Shown here: piece by piece, positions 28,380-38,270 of the stretch | Layout: each line of letters begins with the position of its first letter | Numbering within the stretch: position 1 is the first letter of the stretch | Assembly: GCF_001463765.1 (NCBI RefSeq) | Contig: NZ_BBWK01000006.1 | Coordinates: 124,001-188,000, forward strand | Length of the DNA stretch: 64,000 nucleotides | Source of the DNA: Aureimonas sp. AU4 | GTDB lineage: Bacteria; Pseudomonadota; Alphaproteobacteria; Rhizobiales; Rhizobiaceae | Direction of reading: 5' to 3' | The notes under the pieces: model-generated | The model's database searches: none | Seen by the model: the letters and a program-made list of their open reading frames with translations, nothing else | Told to the model about the DNA's origin: nothing | Made by a program: the position numbers and the translations under genes

Positions 28380-29540
28380 ATGCGCGTCGGCATTGTAGGG
28401 TTGGGTTTCCGCCTCGGCTATCTCGGTCATGTCTTCACCGCGATCGACGGCGACATCGAGATCGCGGGCTATGTGGATCCCGAGCCCGCCGGGCTGCCCG
28501 GCCTCGAGGCCAAGGGCATCTCCGCCGGTCGCCGCTACGAGACCGTGGCGGAGCTGATCGCGAGCGGCCCGCTCGACCTTCTCATGATCGGCTCGCCCAA
28601 CCACCTCCATCTCGACCATATCCGGGAAGGGCTCGAGGCCGGGCTCACGGTCTTCTGCGAAAAGCCGGTGGTGATCTCGCTGGACGAAAGCTACGAGCTC
28701 GCCCGCCTCATGGCGAAGCATGGCGAGGACCGGCTGATGATCGGCCTCGTCCTGCGCTACTCGCCGCTCTACCGCGACCTGCGCGCCGCGCAAGCCGAGG
28801 GCGCGATCGGCGACGTCGTGTCGATCGAGGCGTCCGAGCATATCGAACCCTACCACGGCGCCTTCTTCATGCGGGACTGGCGGCGCTACGAGCGCTACAG
28901 CGGCTCCTTCATGCTGGAGAAATGCTGCCACGACCTCGACCTCTACAACGGCGTGGTCGGCGCGCGGCCCGAGCGCGTGGCGAGCTTCGGCGGGCGCAAG
29001 AGCTTCGTTCCCGCCAACGATCCGGCGCGGCGCGGCATCAACGATCTCGAGCTCTTCCACCGCAAGCCGAGCGGCTGGCTCGGCTCCGACAAGGTCTTCG
29101 ACAGCGACGGCGACATCATCGACTACCAGGTCGCCATCATCGAGTACGCCAACGGCGTCGGCATGAACTTCCACACCAACCTCAACGTGCCCGACCAGTT
29201 TCGCCGCTTCTGCGTGATGGGTTCGCGCGGCATGGCGGAAGGGGACTTCGTGCGCGGCTTCCTCCACGTCCACGAGGGGATGGGCAACCGGCGCATCGTC
29301 GAGAAGAGCTACGCCAACGAGACCGAGCTCTCGCAGCACTACGGCGCCGACGAGCAGATGGCCGCCGACATCATCGCCCACGTGCGGCACGGCCACCCGC
29401 TCCCGGTATCGACGCGCGACGCGCTGGAGGCCGGCATCCTGGCGCTCGCGATGGACGAGGCGCGCACCCGGCGCAGCGTCGTCGACCTCAGGCCGGTGTG
29501 GGACCGTTTCGACGAGGCGCGCATGGCCCGCGCGGCGTAA
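28380..29540 (+). CDS. Gfo/Idh/MocA-family oxidoreductase
   Basis: 386-residue NAD(P)-dependent sugar dehydrogenase-like protein. The Rossmann start is VGIVGLGFRLGYLGHVF, the conserved EKP motif is in VFCEKPVVIS (about 97-106), and the C-terminal alpha/beta domain includes GGSFMLEKCCHDLDL-like substrate-binding His and Asp (FMLEKCCHDLDLY). The family oxidises or epimerises sugars and amino sugars. First gene of an operon-like run with the ABC importer 15 bp downstream, so it probably acts on the imported sugar. Specific substrate unknown. Confidence 0.87.
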   Translation: MRVGIVGLGFRLGYLGHVFTAIDGDIEIAGYVDPEPAGLPGLEAKGISAGRRYETVAELIASGPLDLLMIGSPNHLHLDHIREGLEAGLTVFCEKPVVISLDESYELARLMAKHGEDRLMIGLVLRYSPLYRDLRAAQAEGAIGDVVSIEASEHIEPYHGAFFMRDWRRYERYSGSFMLEKCCHDLDLYNGVVGARPERVASFGGRKSFVPANDPARRGINDLELFHRKPSGWLGSDKVFDSDGDIIDYQVAIIEYANGVGMNFHTNLNVPDQFRRFCVMGSRGMAEGDFVRGFLHVHEGMGNRRIVEKSYANETELSQHYGADEQMAADIIAHVRHGHPLPVSTRDALEAGILALAMDEARTRRSVVDLRPVWDRFDEARMARAA

Positions 29541-29555
29541 AGGGAAGGGAACCGC

Positions 29556-30440
29556 TTGACCGCACAGCGCACCGCTGTCCTGTTCGCCTGGGCCCTGCTT
29601 CTGCCGGCGCTCCTCTACGTCACCGCCATCGTCGCCTATCCCCTGGTCGAGACGGTGATCCTGAGCTTCACCGACGCCTCGCTGAAGCGCACCTCGGACT
29701 GGGTCGGCTGGGCGAACTACGAGCGCATCTTCACGCCCACCTTCGCCGAGGTCATCGGGCGCACCTTCATCTGGACCTTCTTCTCGGTCTCGCTGAAGAT
29801 GGTGATCGGCATCTTCGGCGCGACGCTCCTGAATGCCGCCGTGCCGGGCCGCGCGCTGTTCCGCGTCCTCACCATGCCGCCTTGGATCGTGCCCATGGCC
29901 ATCGGCATCTTCATGTGGGGGTGGATGTACAACGGCCAGTTCGGGATGATCTCGGGCCTCCTGCAGCGCTTCGGCTTCGTGGACGGCCCGGTGGCCTTCC
30001 TCGCCAACGGCGGCACCGCCTTCTGGGCGACCGTGATCACCGACGTCTGGATCGGCGTTCCCCTCGTCACCCTCTACATGCTCGCCGCCATGCAGGCGAT
30101 CCCGCAGGACCTCTACGAGGCCGCCTGGACCGACGGGGCGGGGCGCTTCTACCGTTTCCGCCGCATCACGCTGCCGCTGATCGTGCCGGCCATCATCACC
30201 ATGTCGATGCTGTCCCTGATCGCGACCTTCAACTCCTTCGACATCATCTGGATCCTGACGCGCGGCGGCCCGAGCGGTCAGACGACGACCATGATCATCG
30301 ACACCTACAACACCGCGATCGGCTCGAAGCGCTACGGCGAGGGGGCGGCGCGCGCGGTCCTGATCTGCCTGTTCCTGTCGGTCTTCTCGCTGCTCTACTT
30401 CCGCGTCACGAGCCGCCTGTCGAAGGGGATGGTGCGATGA
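29556..30440 (+). CDS. sugar ABC transporter permease (MalF/UgpA type)
   Basis: 294-residue inner-membrane protein with six predicted membrane segments and the permease EAA loop (LYEAAWTDGAGRFYRFRRITLP). It belongs to the carbohydrate uptake CUT1 family. The start is a TTG at 29556 with a purine-rich AAGGGAAGGGA ribosome site upstream. It overlaps the next permease by 4 bp (ATGA). Confidence 0.92.
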   Translation: MTAQRTAVLFAWALLLPALLYVTAIVAYPLVETVILSFTDASLKRTSDWVGWANYERIFTPTFAEVIGRTFIWTFFSVSLKMVIGIFGATLLNAAVPGRALFRVLTMPPWIVPMAIGIFMWGWMYNGQFGMISGLLQRFGFVDGPVAFLANGGTAFWATVITDVWIGVPLVTLYMLAAMQAIPQDLYEAAWTDGAGRFYRFRRITLPLIVPAIITMSMLSLIATFNSFDIIWILTRGGPSGQTTTMIIDTYNTAIGSKRYGEGAARAVLICLFLSVFSLLYFRVTSRLSKGMVR

Positions 30441-31297
30441 CGACGCGCTCGGCCATGATCTCGCGCTACCGCTGGTGGGAGGTGGTGCTGATCTATTGCG
30501 GCATCGCGGTCTTCCTCACCTTCGTGCTCGCGCCCTTCGTGGAAGGGTTCCTGGTGTCGCTGAAGCCTCTGTCGCTTCTGTTCTCCACCCCCTATTCCTT
30601 CTGGCCCGAGAACGGATCGCTCGACGCCTACCGCACCATGTGGACGAGCGTGCCGGGCTTCGGCTGGTACATCTTCAACTCGTTCCTGATCTCGTTCAGC
30701 GTGACGGCGGTGGTGCTGATCCTGGTCGTGCCGGCCGCCTACTCGTTCGCGCGCTTCGAGTTCAAGGGCGCTGGGGTCACGCTGGGCGCGTTCCTGGCGG
30801 TCAACATGTTCTCGGGCGCGGTGCTGATCATCCCGCTGTTCCGCCTGATGCGCTCCATGGGCGTCCTCAACACCTATCTCGCGATGATCGTGCCGGGCGT
30901 CGCCTTCCTGATCCCCTCGGCGATCTGGCTCCTGCGCACCTACATGCTGCGCATCCCGCGCGAGCTGCACGAGGCGGCCTACATGGACGGGGCGGGCTAT
31001 CTCTACACGCTGCGGCGCGTCGTTCTCCCCATCGCCATGCCGGGCATCACGGTGGTCGCCATCACCACCTTCATCGGCGCCTACGCCCAACAGTTCATCT
31101 ACGCGCTGACCTTCAACTCGCGCACCGAGTACATGCCGCTTCCGGTCGGCCTCTTCGCCTATTTCGGCAAGCAGGAGGTCATCTGGAACGAGCTCATGGC
31201 CGCCAGCTTCGTGGGCATCGCCCCGGCCATGGTCCTGATCTTCTTCATGCAGCGCTACCTCGTGGCGGGTCTGACCGCCGGCGCGGTGAAGTCGTGA
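30437..31297 (+). CDS. sugar ABC transporter permease (MalG type)
   Basis: 286-residue CUT1 permease with six membrane segments and the EAA loop ELHEAAYMDGAGYLYTLRRVVLP. It pairs with the upstream permease to form the channel. The ATG at 30437 overlaps the previous stop; the much longer open frame upstream is antisense-free shadow of the Gfo and first permease genes. Confidence 0.92.
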   Translation: MTTRSAMISRYRWWEVVLIYCGIAVFLTFVLAPFVEGFLVSLKPLSLLFSTPYSFWPENGSLDAYRTMWTSVPGFGWYIFNSFLISFSVTAVVLILVVPAAYSFARFEFKGAGVTLGAFLAVNMFSGAVLIIPLFRLMRSMGVLNTYLAMIVPGVAFLIPSAIWLLRTYMLRIPRELHEAAYMDGAGYLYTLRRVVLPIAMPGITVVAITTFIGAYAQQFIYALTFNSRTEYMPLPVGLFAYFGKQEVIWNELMAASFVGIAPAMVLIFFMQRYLVAGLTAGAVKS

Positions 31298-31326
31298 CAC
31301 CGACAACAACCACAACGGGAGCCCCG

Positions 31327-32553
31327 ATGAGAACGCCTCTTTCCCTTCTGGCCGCCGGCGCCCTGGCGCTCCTCGGCACGACCGCGCTGCCCGCCATGGC
31401 CAGCGCCGCCGACATCAGCTTCATCTACTGCGGCGACAAGGTCGGCCCGGTCCACGCGCGCGTGATCGACGAGTGGAACAAGGCTCATGCCGACGACCAG
31501 GTGAAGACCGAGGTCGTGGGCTGGGAGCAGTGCCAGGACAAGGCGACGACGCTGGCCGCCGCCGGCACGCCGGTCGGCCTTGCCTATGTCGGCTCGCGCA
31601 CGCTCAAGGAGTTCGCGCAGAACGACCTGATCGTCCCGATCCCGATGACCGACGCCGAGAAGGCGAGCTACTACCCCAACATCGTCGACACGATCACCTT
31701 CGAGGACAAGCAGTGGGGCGTTCCCATCGCCTTCTCGACCAAGGCCCTGTTCTGGAACAAGGACCTCTTCAAGCAGGCCGGTCTCGACCCGGAGAAGCCG
31801 CCCACGACCTGGGCCGAAGAGGTCCAGATGGCCAAGACCATCAAGGAGAAGACCGGCAAGGCCGGCTTCGGCCTGGTCGCCAAGACCTTCGACAACACGA
31901 TGCACCAGTTCCTGCACTGGGTTTACACCAATAACGGCCGCATCGTGGATGCCGAGGGCAACGTCACGCTCGACAGCCCCGAGGTCCTCGCCGCCCTCCA
32001 GGCGGTCAAGGACATTACGCCCTATTCCGAGGAGGGCCCGACCGCCTACGAGCAGAACGAGGTCCGCGCGATCTTCCTCGACGGGCAGATCGGCATGATC
32101 CACAACTCGACCGGCGCCATCCCGCGCCTCAAGGGCACGAAGATCGACTGGGGCGTCGCCAACCTGCCGCTCGGTCCCGAGGCCAAGGGCCCGGGCACGC
32201 TCCTGATCACCGACAGTCTTGCGGTCTTCAACGGCTCGGGCGTCGAGGAGAAGGCGATCGAGTTCGCCAAGTACATCACCGCGCCCGCCGTGCAGGAGGA
32301 GTACGAGCTCACCGGCGACGACGGCCTCGTGCCGCTGCGCCCCTCGGCCAACGTCGACAAGTTCGTCTCCGAGCATCCGGAGTGGAAGCCCTTCATCGAC
32401 GGCATCAAGTCGGGCGGTCCCGAGCCCCTGTTCACCGACTACAAGGGCTTCCAGAACGCCATGATCACGATGGTGCAGTCGGTGGTCACCGGCCAGGCGA
32501 CGCCTGAGGCCGCGATCAAGACCGCATCCGCCGAGATCGAGCGCTTCAAGTAG
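31327..32553 (+). CDS. extracellular solute-binding protein, family 1
   Basis: 408-residue periplasmic sugar-binding protein. A signal peptide is visible (hydrophobic core to about residue 22, ending ASA before ADISFIYCG). The mature part follows the family 1 fold (FSTKALFWNKDLFKQAGL, PPTTWAEEV). Two early cysteines (FIYCGD and WEQCQD) could form a disulfide. It determines what the importer takes up, but the ligand cannot be read from the sequence. It lies 29 bp downstream of the permeases and is followed by a strong intergenic hairpin. Confidence 0.92.
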   Translation: MRTPLSLLAAGALALLGTTALPAMASAADISFIYCGDKVGPVHARVIDEWNKAHADDQVKTEVVGWEQCQDKATTLAAAGTPVGLAYVGSRTLKEFAQNDLIVPIPMTDAEKASYYPNIVDTITFEDKQWGVPIAFSTKALFWNKDLFKQAGLDPEKPPTTWAEEVQMAKTIKEKTGKAGFGLVAKTFDNTMHQFLHWVYTNNGRIVDAEGNVTLDSPEVLAALQAVKDITPYSEEGPTAYEQNEVRAIFLDGQIGMIHNSTGAIPRLKGTKIDWGVANLPLGPEAKGPGTLLITDSLAVFNGSGVEEKAIEFAKYITAPAVQEEYELTGDDGLVPLRPSANVDKFVSEHPEWKPFIDGIKSGGPEPLFTDYKGFQNAMITMVQSVVTGQATPEAAIKTASAEIERFK

Positions 32554-32573
32554 GCGCTCGCCTCCCGTAACCC

Positions 32574-32607
32574 GCGGGGTCGGCGTCCGTCCGGTCGCCG
32601 ACCCCGC
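32574..32607 (+). repeat. 12-bp stem-loop between binding-protein and ATPase genes
   Basis: Perfect inverted repeat GCGGGGTCGGCG with a 10-base loop and its complement CGCCGACCCCGC, with no T-run after it. Similar hairpins after binding-protein genes stabilise the upstream mRNA and lower downstream expression (as in malE-malF). That role is inferred here. Confidence 0.65.
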
Positions 32608-32627
32608 CCTCGCGTTCCACCGGAGAC

Positions 32628-33761
<1,134 letters not shown>

Positions 33762-33771
33762 AGCCGCGCCC

Positions 33772-34875
33772 CTACCAGACGAGGCCGCGCGCGGCGACCG
33801 GCACGATCTCGGTGACGCGCCCGTCGCGGTGGAAGACCACGTGGTCGAAGAGGTTCGAGACCACGCAGGTATGGTTGGGCACGATGCGCAGGACGTCGCC
33901 GATCGCCGGGCCGTCGCCCTCGACGTTCGACAGATCCAGGACGCCGTGCTCCTCGGAAAGCGAGGCGATGCGCGCGCCCGGCCAGGTCTCGACATGGCCG
34001 TAGTCCGCGAAGCCGAGGAGATCCGACGTCAGGGCCTTCGATCCCGCGTCGATCACGGCGCGCGTGCGCGTCGGGCGCGAGACGACGGTCGCCAGCACAT
34101 GCATCGCGCAGTCGTCCCACCCGCAGGCGCCGGCTCGCACCATCGAGCGGTCGTTGTAGATGTAGGTGCCCGCCCGGTGTTCGGTCGCGCTCGCAACGAG
34201 ATGGGCCTCGAAGACGCCGGGCGTGCCGCCGCTGCTGAGAACGGGGCAGGGAAGACCCGCCGCCTCCAGCCTCGCCTTCGCGTCGAGGAAGAAACGGTCG
34301 ACGCGCTCGTGCGCTCCCGCACCGGGAAAGGTCATGATGCCGCCGAAGCGAAGCCCCGGCTCGGCGGCGATGCGCCGGGCGAGGTCGAGCGCTTCCTCGG
34401 GCGTCTGCACGCCGCAGCGCCCGCCGCCGGTGTCGCATTCCACGAGAACCATCAGCGGCTTCAAGGCGTCCCGGAAGGCCGCGCCCAGTGCCTCCACGGT
34501 CGCGCCGCTGTCCGCCACGACCGAGAGACGCGCGACCCGCTCGTTGAGCCGGTGCAGCGGCTTGTGCTTGCCGGGGCCGAGAATGTTGAAGGTGATGAGG
34601 ATGTCCTCGGCGCCCTCGCTCGCGAAGGCCTCCGCCTCGCTCACCTTCTGGCAGGTGATGCCGACGGCGCCCGCCGCCAGCTGCCGCCGTGCGAGCGCGG
34701 GGATCTTGTGCGTCTTGATGTGGGGCCGGAAGCGCAGGCCGTGCGCGTCCATGTAGTCCTGCACGCGCCGGATGTTGCGCTCGACCCGCGCTTCGTCGAT
34801 CACCGCACGCGGCGTCGACACCGCTTCGATCGGCGTGCCGACGGCGGGAAGGAAGTCGGCTTCGATCGTGTTCAT
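33772..34875 (-). CDS. fold-type III PLP enzyme, D-threonine aldolase / D-serine dehydratase-like
   Basis: 367-residue alanine-racemase N-terminal-domain protein. The PLP lysine is expected in RPHIKTHK (about 50-57) and the metal site of the family in PNHTCVVSNLFDH near the C-terminus (P-x-H-x-C). Members cleave beta-hydroxy-D-amino acids (D-threonine, D-threo-phenylserine) or dehydrate D-serine, using PLP and a divalent metal. Context (RidA, two M81 peptidases) fits D-amino-acid handling. It overlaps the M81 gene stop by 4 bp, so the two are co-translated. Confidence 0.88.
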   Translation of the reverse strand: MNTIEADFLPAVGTPIEAVSTPRAVIDEARVERNIRRVQDYMDAHGLRFRPHIKTHKIPALARRQLAAGAVGITCQKVSEAEAFASEGAEDILITFNILGPGKHKPLHRLNERVARLSVVADSGATVEALGAAFRDALKPLMVLVECDTGGGRCGVQTPEEALDLARRIAAEPGLRFGGIMTFPGAGAHERVDRFFLDAKARLEAAGLPCPVLSSGGTPGVFEAHLVASATEHRAGTYIYNDRSMVRAGACGWDDCAMHVLATVVSRPTRTRAVIDAGSKALTSDLLGFADYGHVETWPGARIASLSEEHGVLDLSNVEGDGPAIGDVLRIVPNHTCVVSNLFDHVVFHRDGRVTEIVPVAARGLVW

Positions 34876-36350
34876 GCGGCGGTCTCCGATCCGGCGTGAG
34901 GATCGGCCACCATCGGCCAGATGTCACGCGGGGCGCGGGTGTAGGGGGTGCGGGCGGGATCGTTGGGATAGGGCGTTCCGGCCGAGCAGTAGAGGATCTC
35001 GGCGGCGATCGGCGCGAAGGCGGCGTGGAAGTGGTTGGTCGACTTGATCGCGAGGATGCGCTTGGCCCTGGGATCGATGCCGAGCGCGCTGAAGAGGCTT
35101 GGGTCGAAGCCTTGCGCACGGACCGTGTTGAGGATGACGTCGGTCCCGTCCGGCAGCCGGATGCGGGCGGCGTCGCCGAAGGGGGCGAAGCTTTCGCCAA
35201 AGCGCATCTGCGCATCGCGCACGAGCCGCACGACCTCGACCCGCGCGTCGATCGGCTCGCCGGTGCCGGGCGCCGACTTCGCGCCGAAGCGCAGCGGAAT
35301 GGTCGCGCCTTCGCCGGCCGCCATGCAGATCGACACCGCGACCGGGTCCCAGATCGTGCCGAGCGCCGCGCCCTTCGCGCCCTGGCGCAGGAGCTCGGCG
35401 AGGATCACGGTCGCGTCGCCCGCCGTGCCCCCGCCCGGATTGTCCCAGACGTCGGCGATCACGACGGGTCCGCGCCCCGCCTCGATCGCGCGCCGCACCA
35501 CTTCCTCGGGGCCCATCTGCGGCACCATGAACGTTCCCCGATGGCGGAAGAGCTCGAGCCCGATCCGCCGCGCCAGCGCCTCGCCATGCGCCGGCGCGTC
35601 GTCGGTGACGACCAGAACCCTCGTGCCCATCTCCGGCACGTCGCCCGCCGTGAAGCCGTGGATGATGGAGACCGAGAGGACCGACGCGTCGTCCCGCTCC
35701 AGACGGCGGATCTCGTCGACGATGCCGCGCATCGGCTGGCGCGAGGTCGGGTAGACGTCGATCATCCGGCAGTCGAAGACGGACATGACGGGCCGCGTGC
35801 GCCGGTCCAGCGCGTCCACCGCCAGACGCCAGAGATCGCGCGCGGCGTCCACGAAGTCCGTGTGGGGAAACTCCTTGAAGGCGACGAGAAGGTCGCACGC
35901 CCCGACGCGCCGCCGCGTCAGGTGGCTGTGCGGATCGAGCGTCGCGCCGACGAGGACGCCCGGCCCGACGATCTCGCGGACGCGCGACAGGAGGTCTCCT
36001 TCCGCGTCCTCGTAGCCGTCCGCCACCATCGCGCCGTGCAGGCCGAGGAGCACGGCGTCCACCGGCAGGGCGGCGCGCAGCTGGTCGAGGATCTCGTCGC
36101 GCAGCGACTCGTAGGCTTGGCGGTTCAGGAGGCCGGCCGGGTCCGCCCAGGCCGCCGTTCCCTCGATCAACGTCCAGCCGCGCCGGCCCGCCTCCTCGCG
36201 GCCCACCGTGACGACGGCGGTGCAGAGCGTCGGCGTTTCGGGGTGACGGCCGGGTGGGGCGTAGAGCGACGCCTCGAAGGCGCGACGATCGACGCAGATC
36301 GGCGAGAACGTGTTGGTTTCCGTGGCGAGCGCGGCGGTGAAGATGCGCAT
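34872..36350 (-). CDS. M81-family metallopeptidase (MlrC-like), copy 1
   Basis: 492-residue protein of the MlrC (microcystinase C) M81 family. Recognisable motifs: ALATETNTFSP at the start, GLHGAMVADGYEDAEGDLL near 105, the metal-binding ATLDPHSHLT near 140, FKEFPHTDF near 160 and ADVWDNPGGGTAGDAT near 310. MlrC cleaves the tetrapeptide from linearised microcystin; M81 proteins in rhizobia lie near peptide or amino-sugar transporters, with substrates mostly unknown. It is paralogous to the gene at 40181. Confidence 0.9.
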   Translation of the reverse strand: MRIFTAALATETNTFSPICVDRRAFEASLYAPPGRHPETPTLCTAVVTVGREEAGRRGWTLIEGTAAWADPAGLLNRQAYESLRDEILDQLRAALPVDAVLLGLHGAMVADGYEDAEGDLLSRVREIVGPGVLVGATLDPHSHLTRRRVGACDLLVAFKEFPHTDFVDAARDLWRLAVDALDRRTRPVMSVFDCRMIDVYPTSRQPMRGIVDEIRRLERDDASVLSVSIIHGFTAGDVPEMGTRVLVVTDDAPAHGEALARRIGLELFRHRGTFMVPQMGPEEVVRRAIEAGRGPVVIADVWDNPGGGTAGDATVILAELLRQGAKGAALGTIWDPVAVSICMAAGEGATIPLRFGAKSAPGTGEPIDARVEVVRLVRDAQMRFGESFAPFGDAARIRLPDGTDVILNTVRAQGFDPSLFSALGIDPRAKRILAIKSTNHFHAAFAPIAAEILYCSAGTPYPNDPARTPYTRAPRDIWPMVADPHAGSETAA

Positions 36351-36377
36351 GGGACCGTGCCCTCCGTCGGCGGGGCC

Positions 36378-36869
36378 TCAGGCCCCGGGCATGGGATGGG
36401 GCAGGTAGCCGACGAAGCCGGTGATGCGCCAGCGGGCGTCGATCCGGCGGCACTGGTAGAGCGTCTGCCAGTTCATGGCGTCGAACGAGCCGTCCGCGAG
36501 ACGGATGCCGCCGTCGAACCGCTTGCGGGCCAGCGCCCGGTCGCCCTCGATCTGGATCTCCTCCAGCCGTGTCGTGCGGAAGATCGCCGTGCGCGGGTCC
36601 TCGGCGAAACGCAGGCGCGAGAAGCCTTGCGCCTGACGCAGCCACTCGCGGCGATAGTCGTCGAGGGTCGCGAAGGCGAGCCGCCATTCGCCCGGATCGG
36701 GAAGCCGGCGCGCGTCGATGGCAGAAAATTCCGCCGGTGCGAAGTCGTCCGCCACCGCCTCCCAGTCGCCGGCCAAAAAGGCGTCGATGTCGCTTTCGAC
36801 CAGCATGTGCCAGATCGCGCGTCGGTCCGCATCGGCCGGATCGAAGGGGTTGCTGAAGGGGTCGCGCAT
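36378..36869 (-). CDS. SnoaL/NTF2-like hypothetical protein
   Basis: 163-residue protein with sequence features of an NTF2-like cone fold: IDAFLAGDWEAVADDFAP near the start and WRITGFVGYLPHPMPG at the end. No catalytic residues can be assigned. The start at ATG 36869 follows an AT-rich upstream region. It leads the minus-strand run SnoaL-like, M81, PLP enzyme and is divergent from ridA. Function unknown; a small-molecule-binding or isomerase role is plausible from the fold only. Confidence 0.72.
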   Translation of the reverse strand: MRDPFSNPFDPADADRRAIWHMLVESDIDAFLAGDWEAVADDFAPAEFSAIDARRLPDPGEWRLAFATLDDYRREWLRQAQGFSRLRFAEDPRTAIFRTTRLEEIQIEGDRALARKRFDGGIRLADGSFDAMNWQTLYQCRRIDARWRITGFVGYLPHPMPGA

Positions 36870-36950
36870 CAACGGAACACTTAAAAAATTTTCAGAACGG
36901 TCGTTTCCTCTGGCAAAATTCCGTTGATCGTGGTCGGCTGTCAACGAGAT

Positions 36951-36965
36951 GCGAAAATAATTTGC
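36951..36965. promoter_or_regulatory. candidate operator, TGCGAAAATNAATT motif copy 2
   Basis: GCGAAAATAATTTGC is a near-palindromic element in the divergent region between the SnoaL-like gene and ridA, ending 12 bp before the ridA start. It shares its left half and core with the element at 28338. Likely site for the RpiR regulator encoded immediately downstream; this is inference. Confidence 0.45.
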
Positions 36966-36977
36966 ATGGGGTCGGGA

Positions 36978-37361
36978 ATGGCGCTCAAGCGGTACGGGGT
37001 GGGCGAGACTGGCGCGGGCGGCAAGCCGCTGCCCTTCGCCCGCGCGGTGGAGGCCGACGGCTGGCTCTACGTCTCGGGCCAGGTCGCGATGGAGAACGGC
37101 GAGATCGTGCCGGGCGGCATCGTCGAGCAGACCAGGAAGACCATGGACAACCTCGTCGCCATCCTCGCCGAGGCCGGCTACGGGCTGGAGGACGTGGTGC
37201 GCGTCGGCGTCTGGCTCGACGATCCGCGCGACTTCTGGAGCTTCAACGGCGTCTATGCCACGTATTTCGGCGACCATCCGCCGGCGCGGGCCTGCGTGCA
37301 GTCGTCCATGATGGTGGACTGCAAGGTCGAGATCGACTGCGTGGCCTACAGGGCGCGGTAG
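36978..37361 (+). CDS. RidA/YjgF/Rid family enamine/imine deaminase
   Basis: 127-residue Rid-family protein. Typical motifs are LYVSGQVAMENGEIV, the QTRKTMDNLVAILAEAG segment and the active-site Arg region PPARACVQS with the following EID/VEIDCVAY. Rid proteins hydrolyse reactive enamine or imine products of PLP enzymes. Starts at ATG 36978 (MALKRYGVGE) with GTCGGGA upstream; an in-frame ATG at 36966 would add four residues. It leads a unit with the RpiR regulator 10 bp downstream. The paired PLP aldolase/dehydratase in this locus is a plausible source of its substrate. Confidence 0.9.
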   Translation: MALKRYGVGETGAGGKPLPFARAVEADGWLYVSGQVAMENGEIVPGGIVEQTRKTMDNLVAILAEAGYGLEDVVRVGVWLDDPRDFWSFNGVYATYFGDHPPARACVQSSMMVDCKVEIDCVAYRAR

Positions 37362-37371
37362 GGGCGGGGCC

Positions 37372-38235
37372 GTGGACATCTTCTCGGCGCTGCAGGACGA
37401 GCGTCCGCGCCTGTCGCCCGCCGAGACCCGCATCGCCGACCTTCTTCTCGACGACTTCGAGTTCGCGGTGAACGCCTCGATCATCGAGCTCGCGGGCCGG
37501 GCCGACGTCTCGCCGCCGACCGTCACGCGCTTCTGCCGTCGACTCGGCTGCGAAAGCTTCTCCGACTTCAAGGTCCAGCTGGCGCGCACCGCCTATGTCG
37601 GCCTGCGCTACCTGAAGCCCGAGCCCCAGAGCCGGGCGACCGCCGACGTCGCCAAGGAGATCGTGGAAAAGGCGCAGGACGCGCTGTTCCTGTTTCACCG
37701 GTCGCTGGACCTCGCCGCCGTGGAGGCGGCGGCGGACCGCCTGGCGCGCGCCGAGATGATCTACGCCTTCGGCTCGGGCGGAAACTCGTCGCTGATCGCG
37801 CTGGAGATCCAGAACCGTTTGTTCCGCCTCGGCCTTCGCGTGACATCCAGCGCGGACCACGCGATGCAGGGGATGATGGCGGCGGCGCTTGCGCCGGGCG
37901 ACGTGGTGATCGCCTCCTCCCTCTCCGGACGCAACGGCGAGATCGTGCGGGCGCTTCGTCTCGCGCGCGACAACCGCGCCACGACGATCGCGCTGACGCA
38001 GGGCGCGAGCCCGGTTGCCGAGGCCGCCGAGATCACGGTTCCGGTGAGCCTGCCGGAGGGCGACAACATCTACCGCCCGACGTCGACGCGCCTCGCCTAT
38101 CTCGCGCTCGTCGACATCCTGGCCAGCCTTGTGGCCTACCGCCGCCAGCCGCAGGCGACCGCGACGCTTAGGCGGATCAAGCGCCATCTCGTCGCGACGC
38201 GCGACGGCGACGACCGCCAGCTTCTGGGCGACTGA
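37372..38235 (+). CDS. RpiR-family transcriptional regulator
   Basis: 287 residues: an N-terminal HTH domain (PAETRIADLLL then VSPPTVTRFCRRLGC, about 17-60) and a C-terminal SIS sugar-isomerase phosphosugar-binding domain (FGSGGNSSLIALEIQNRL, then VIASSLSGRN). RpiR regulators usually sense phosphosugars and control amino-sugar or inositol catabolism. The start is a GTG at 37372 with GGGGCGGGG upstream. Its position next to the hexosaminidase makes it the likely regulator of the whole 28380-42893 locus. Confidence 0.93.
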   Translation: MDIFSALQDERPRLSPAETRIADLLLDDFEFAVNASIIELAGRADVSPPTVTRFCRRLGCESFSDFKVQLARTAYVGLRYLKPEPQSRATADVAKEIVEKAQDALFLFHRSLDLAAVEAAADRLARAEMIYAFGSGGNSSLIALEIQNRLFRLGLRVTSSADHAMQGMMAAALAPGDVVIASSLSGRNGEIVRALRLARDNRATTIALTQGASPVAEAAEITVPVSLPEGDNIYRPTSTRLAYLALVDILASLVAYRRQPQATATLRRIKRHLVATRDGDDRQLLGD

Positions 38236-38270
38236 AACCCTCGATGCAAAAACCACGGAAAGGACACGCG

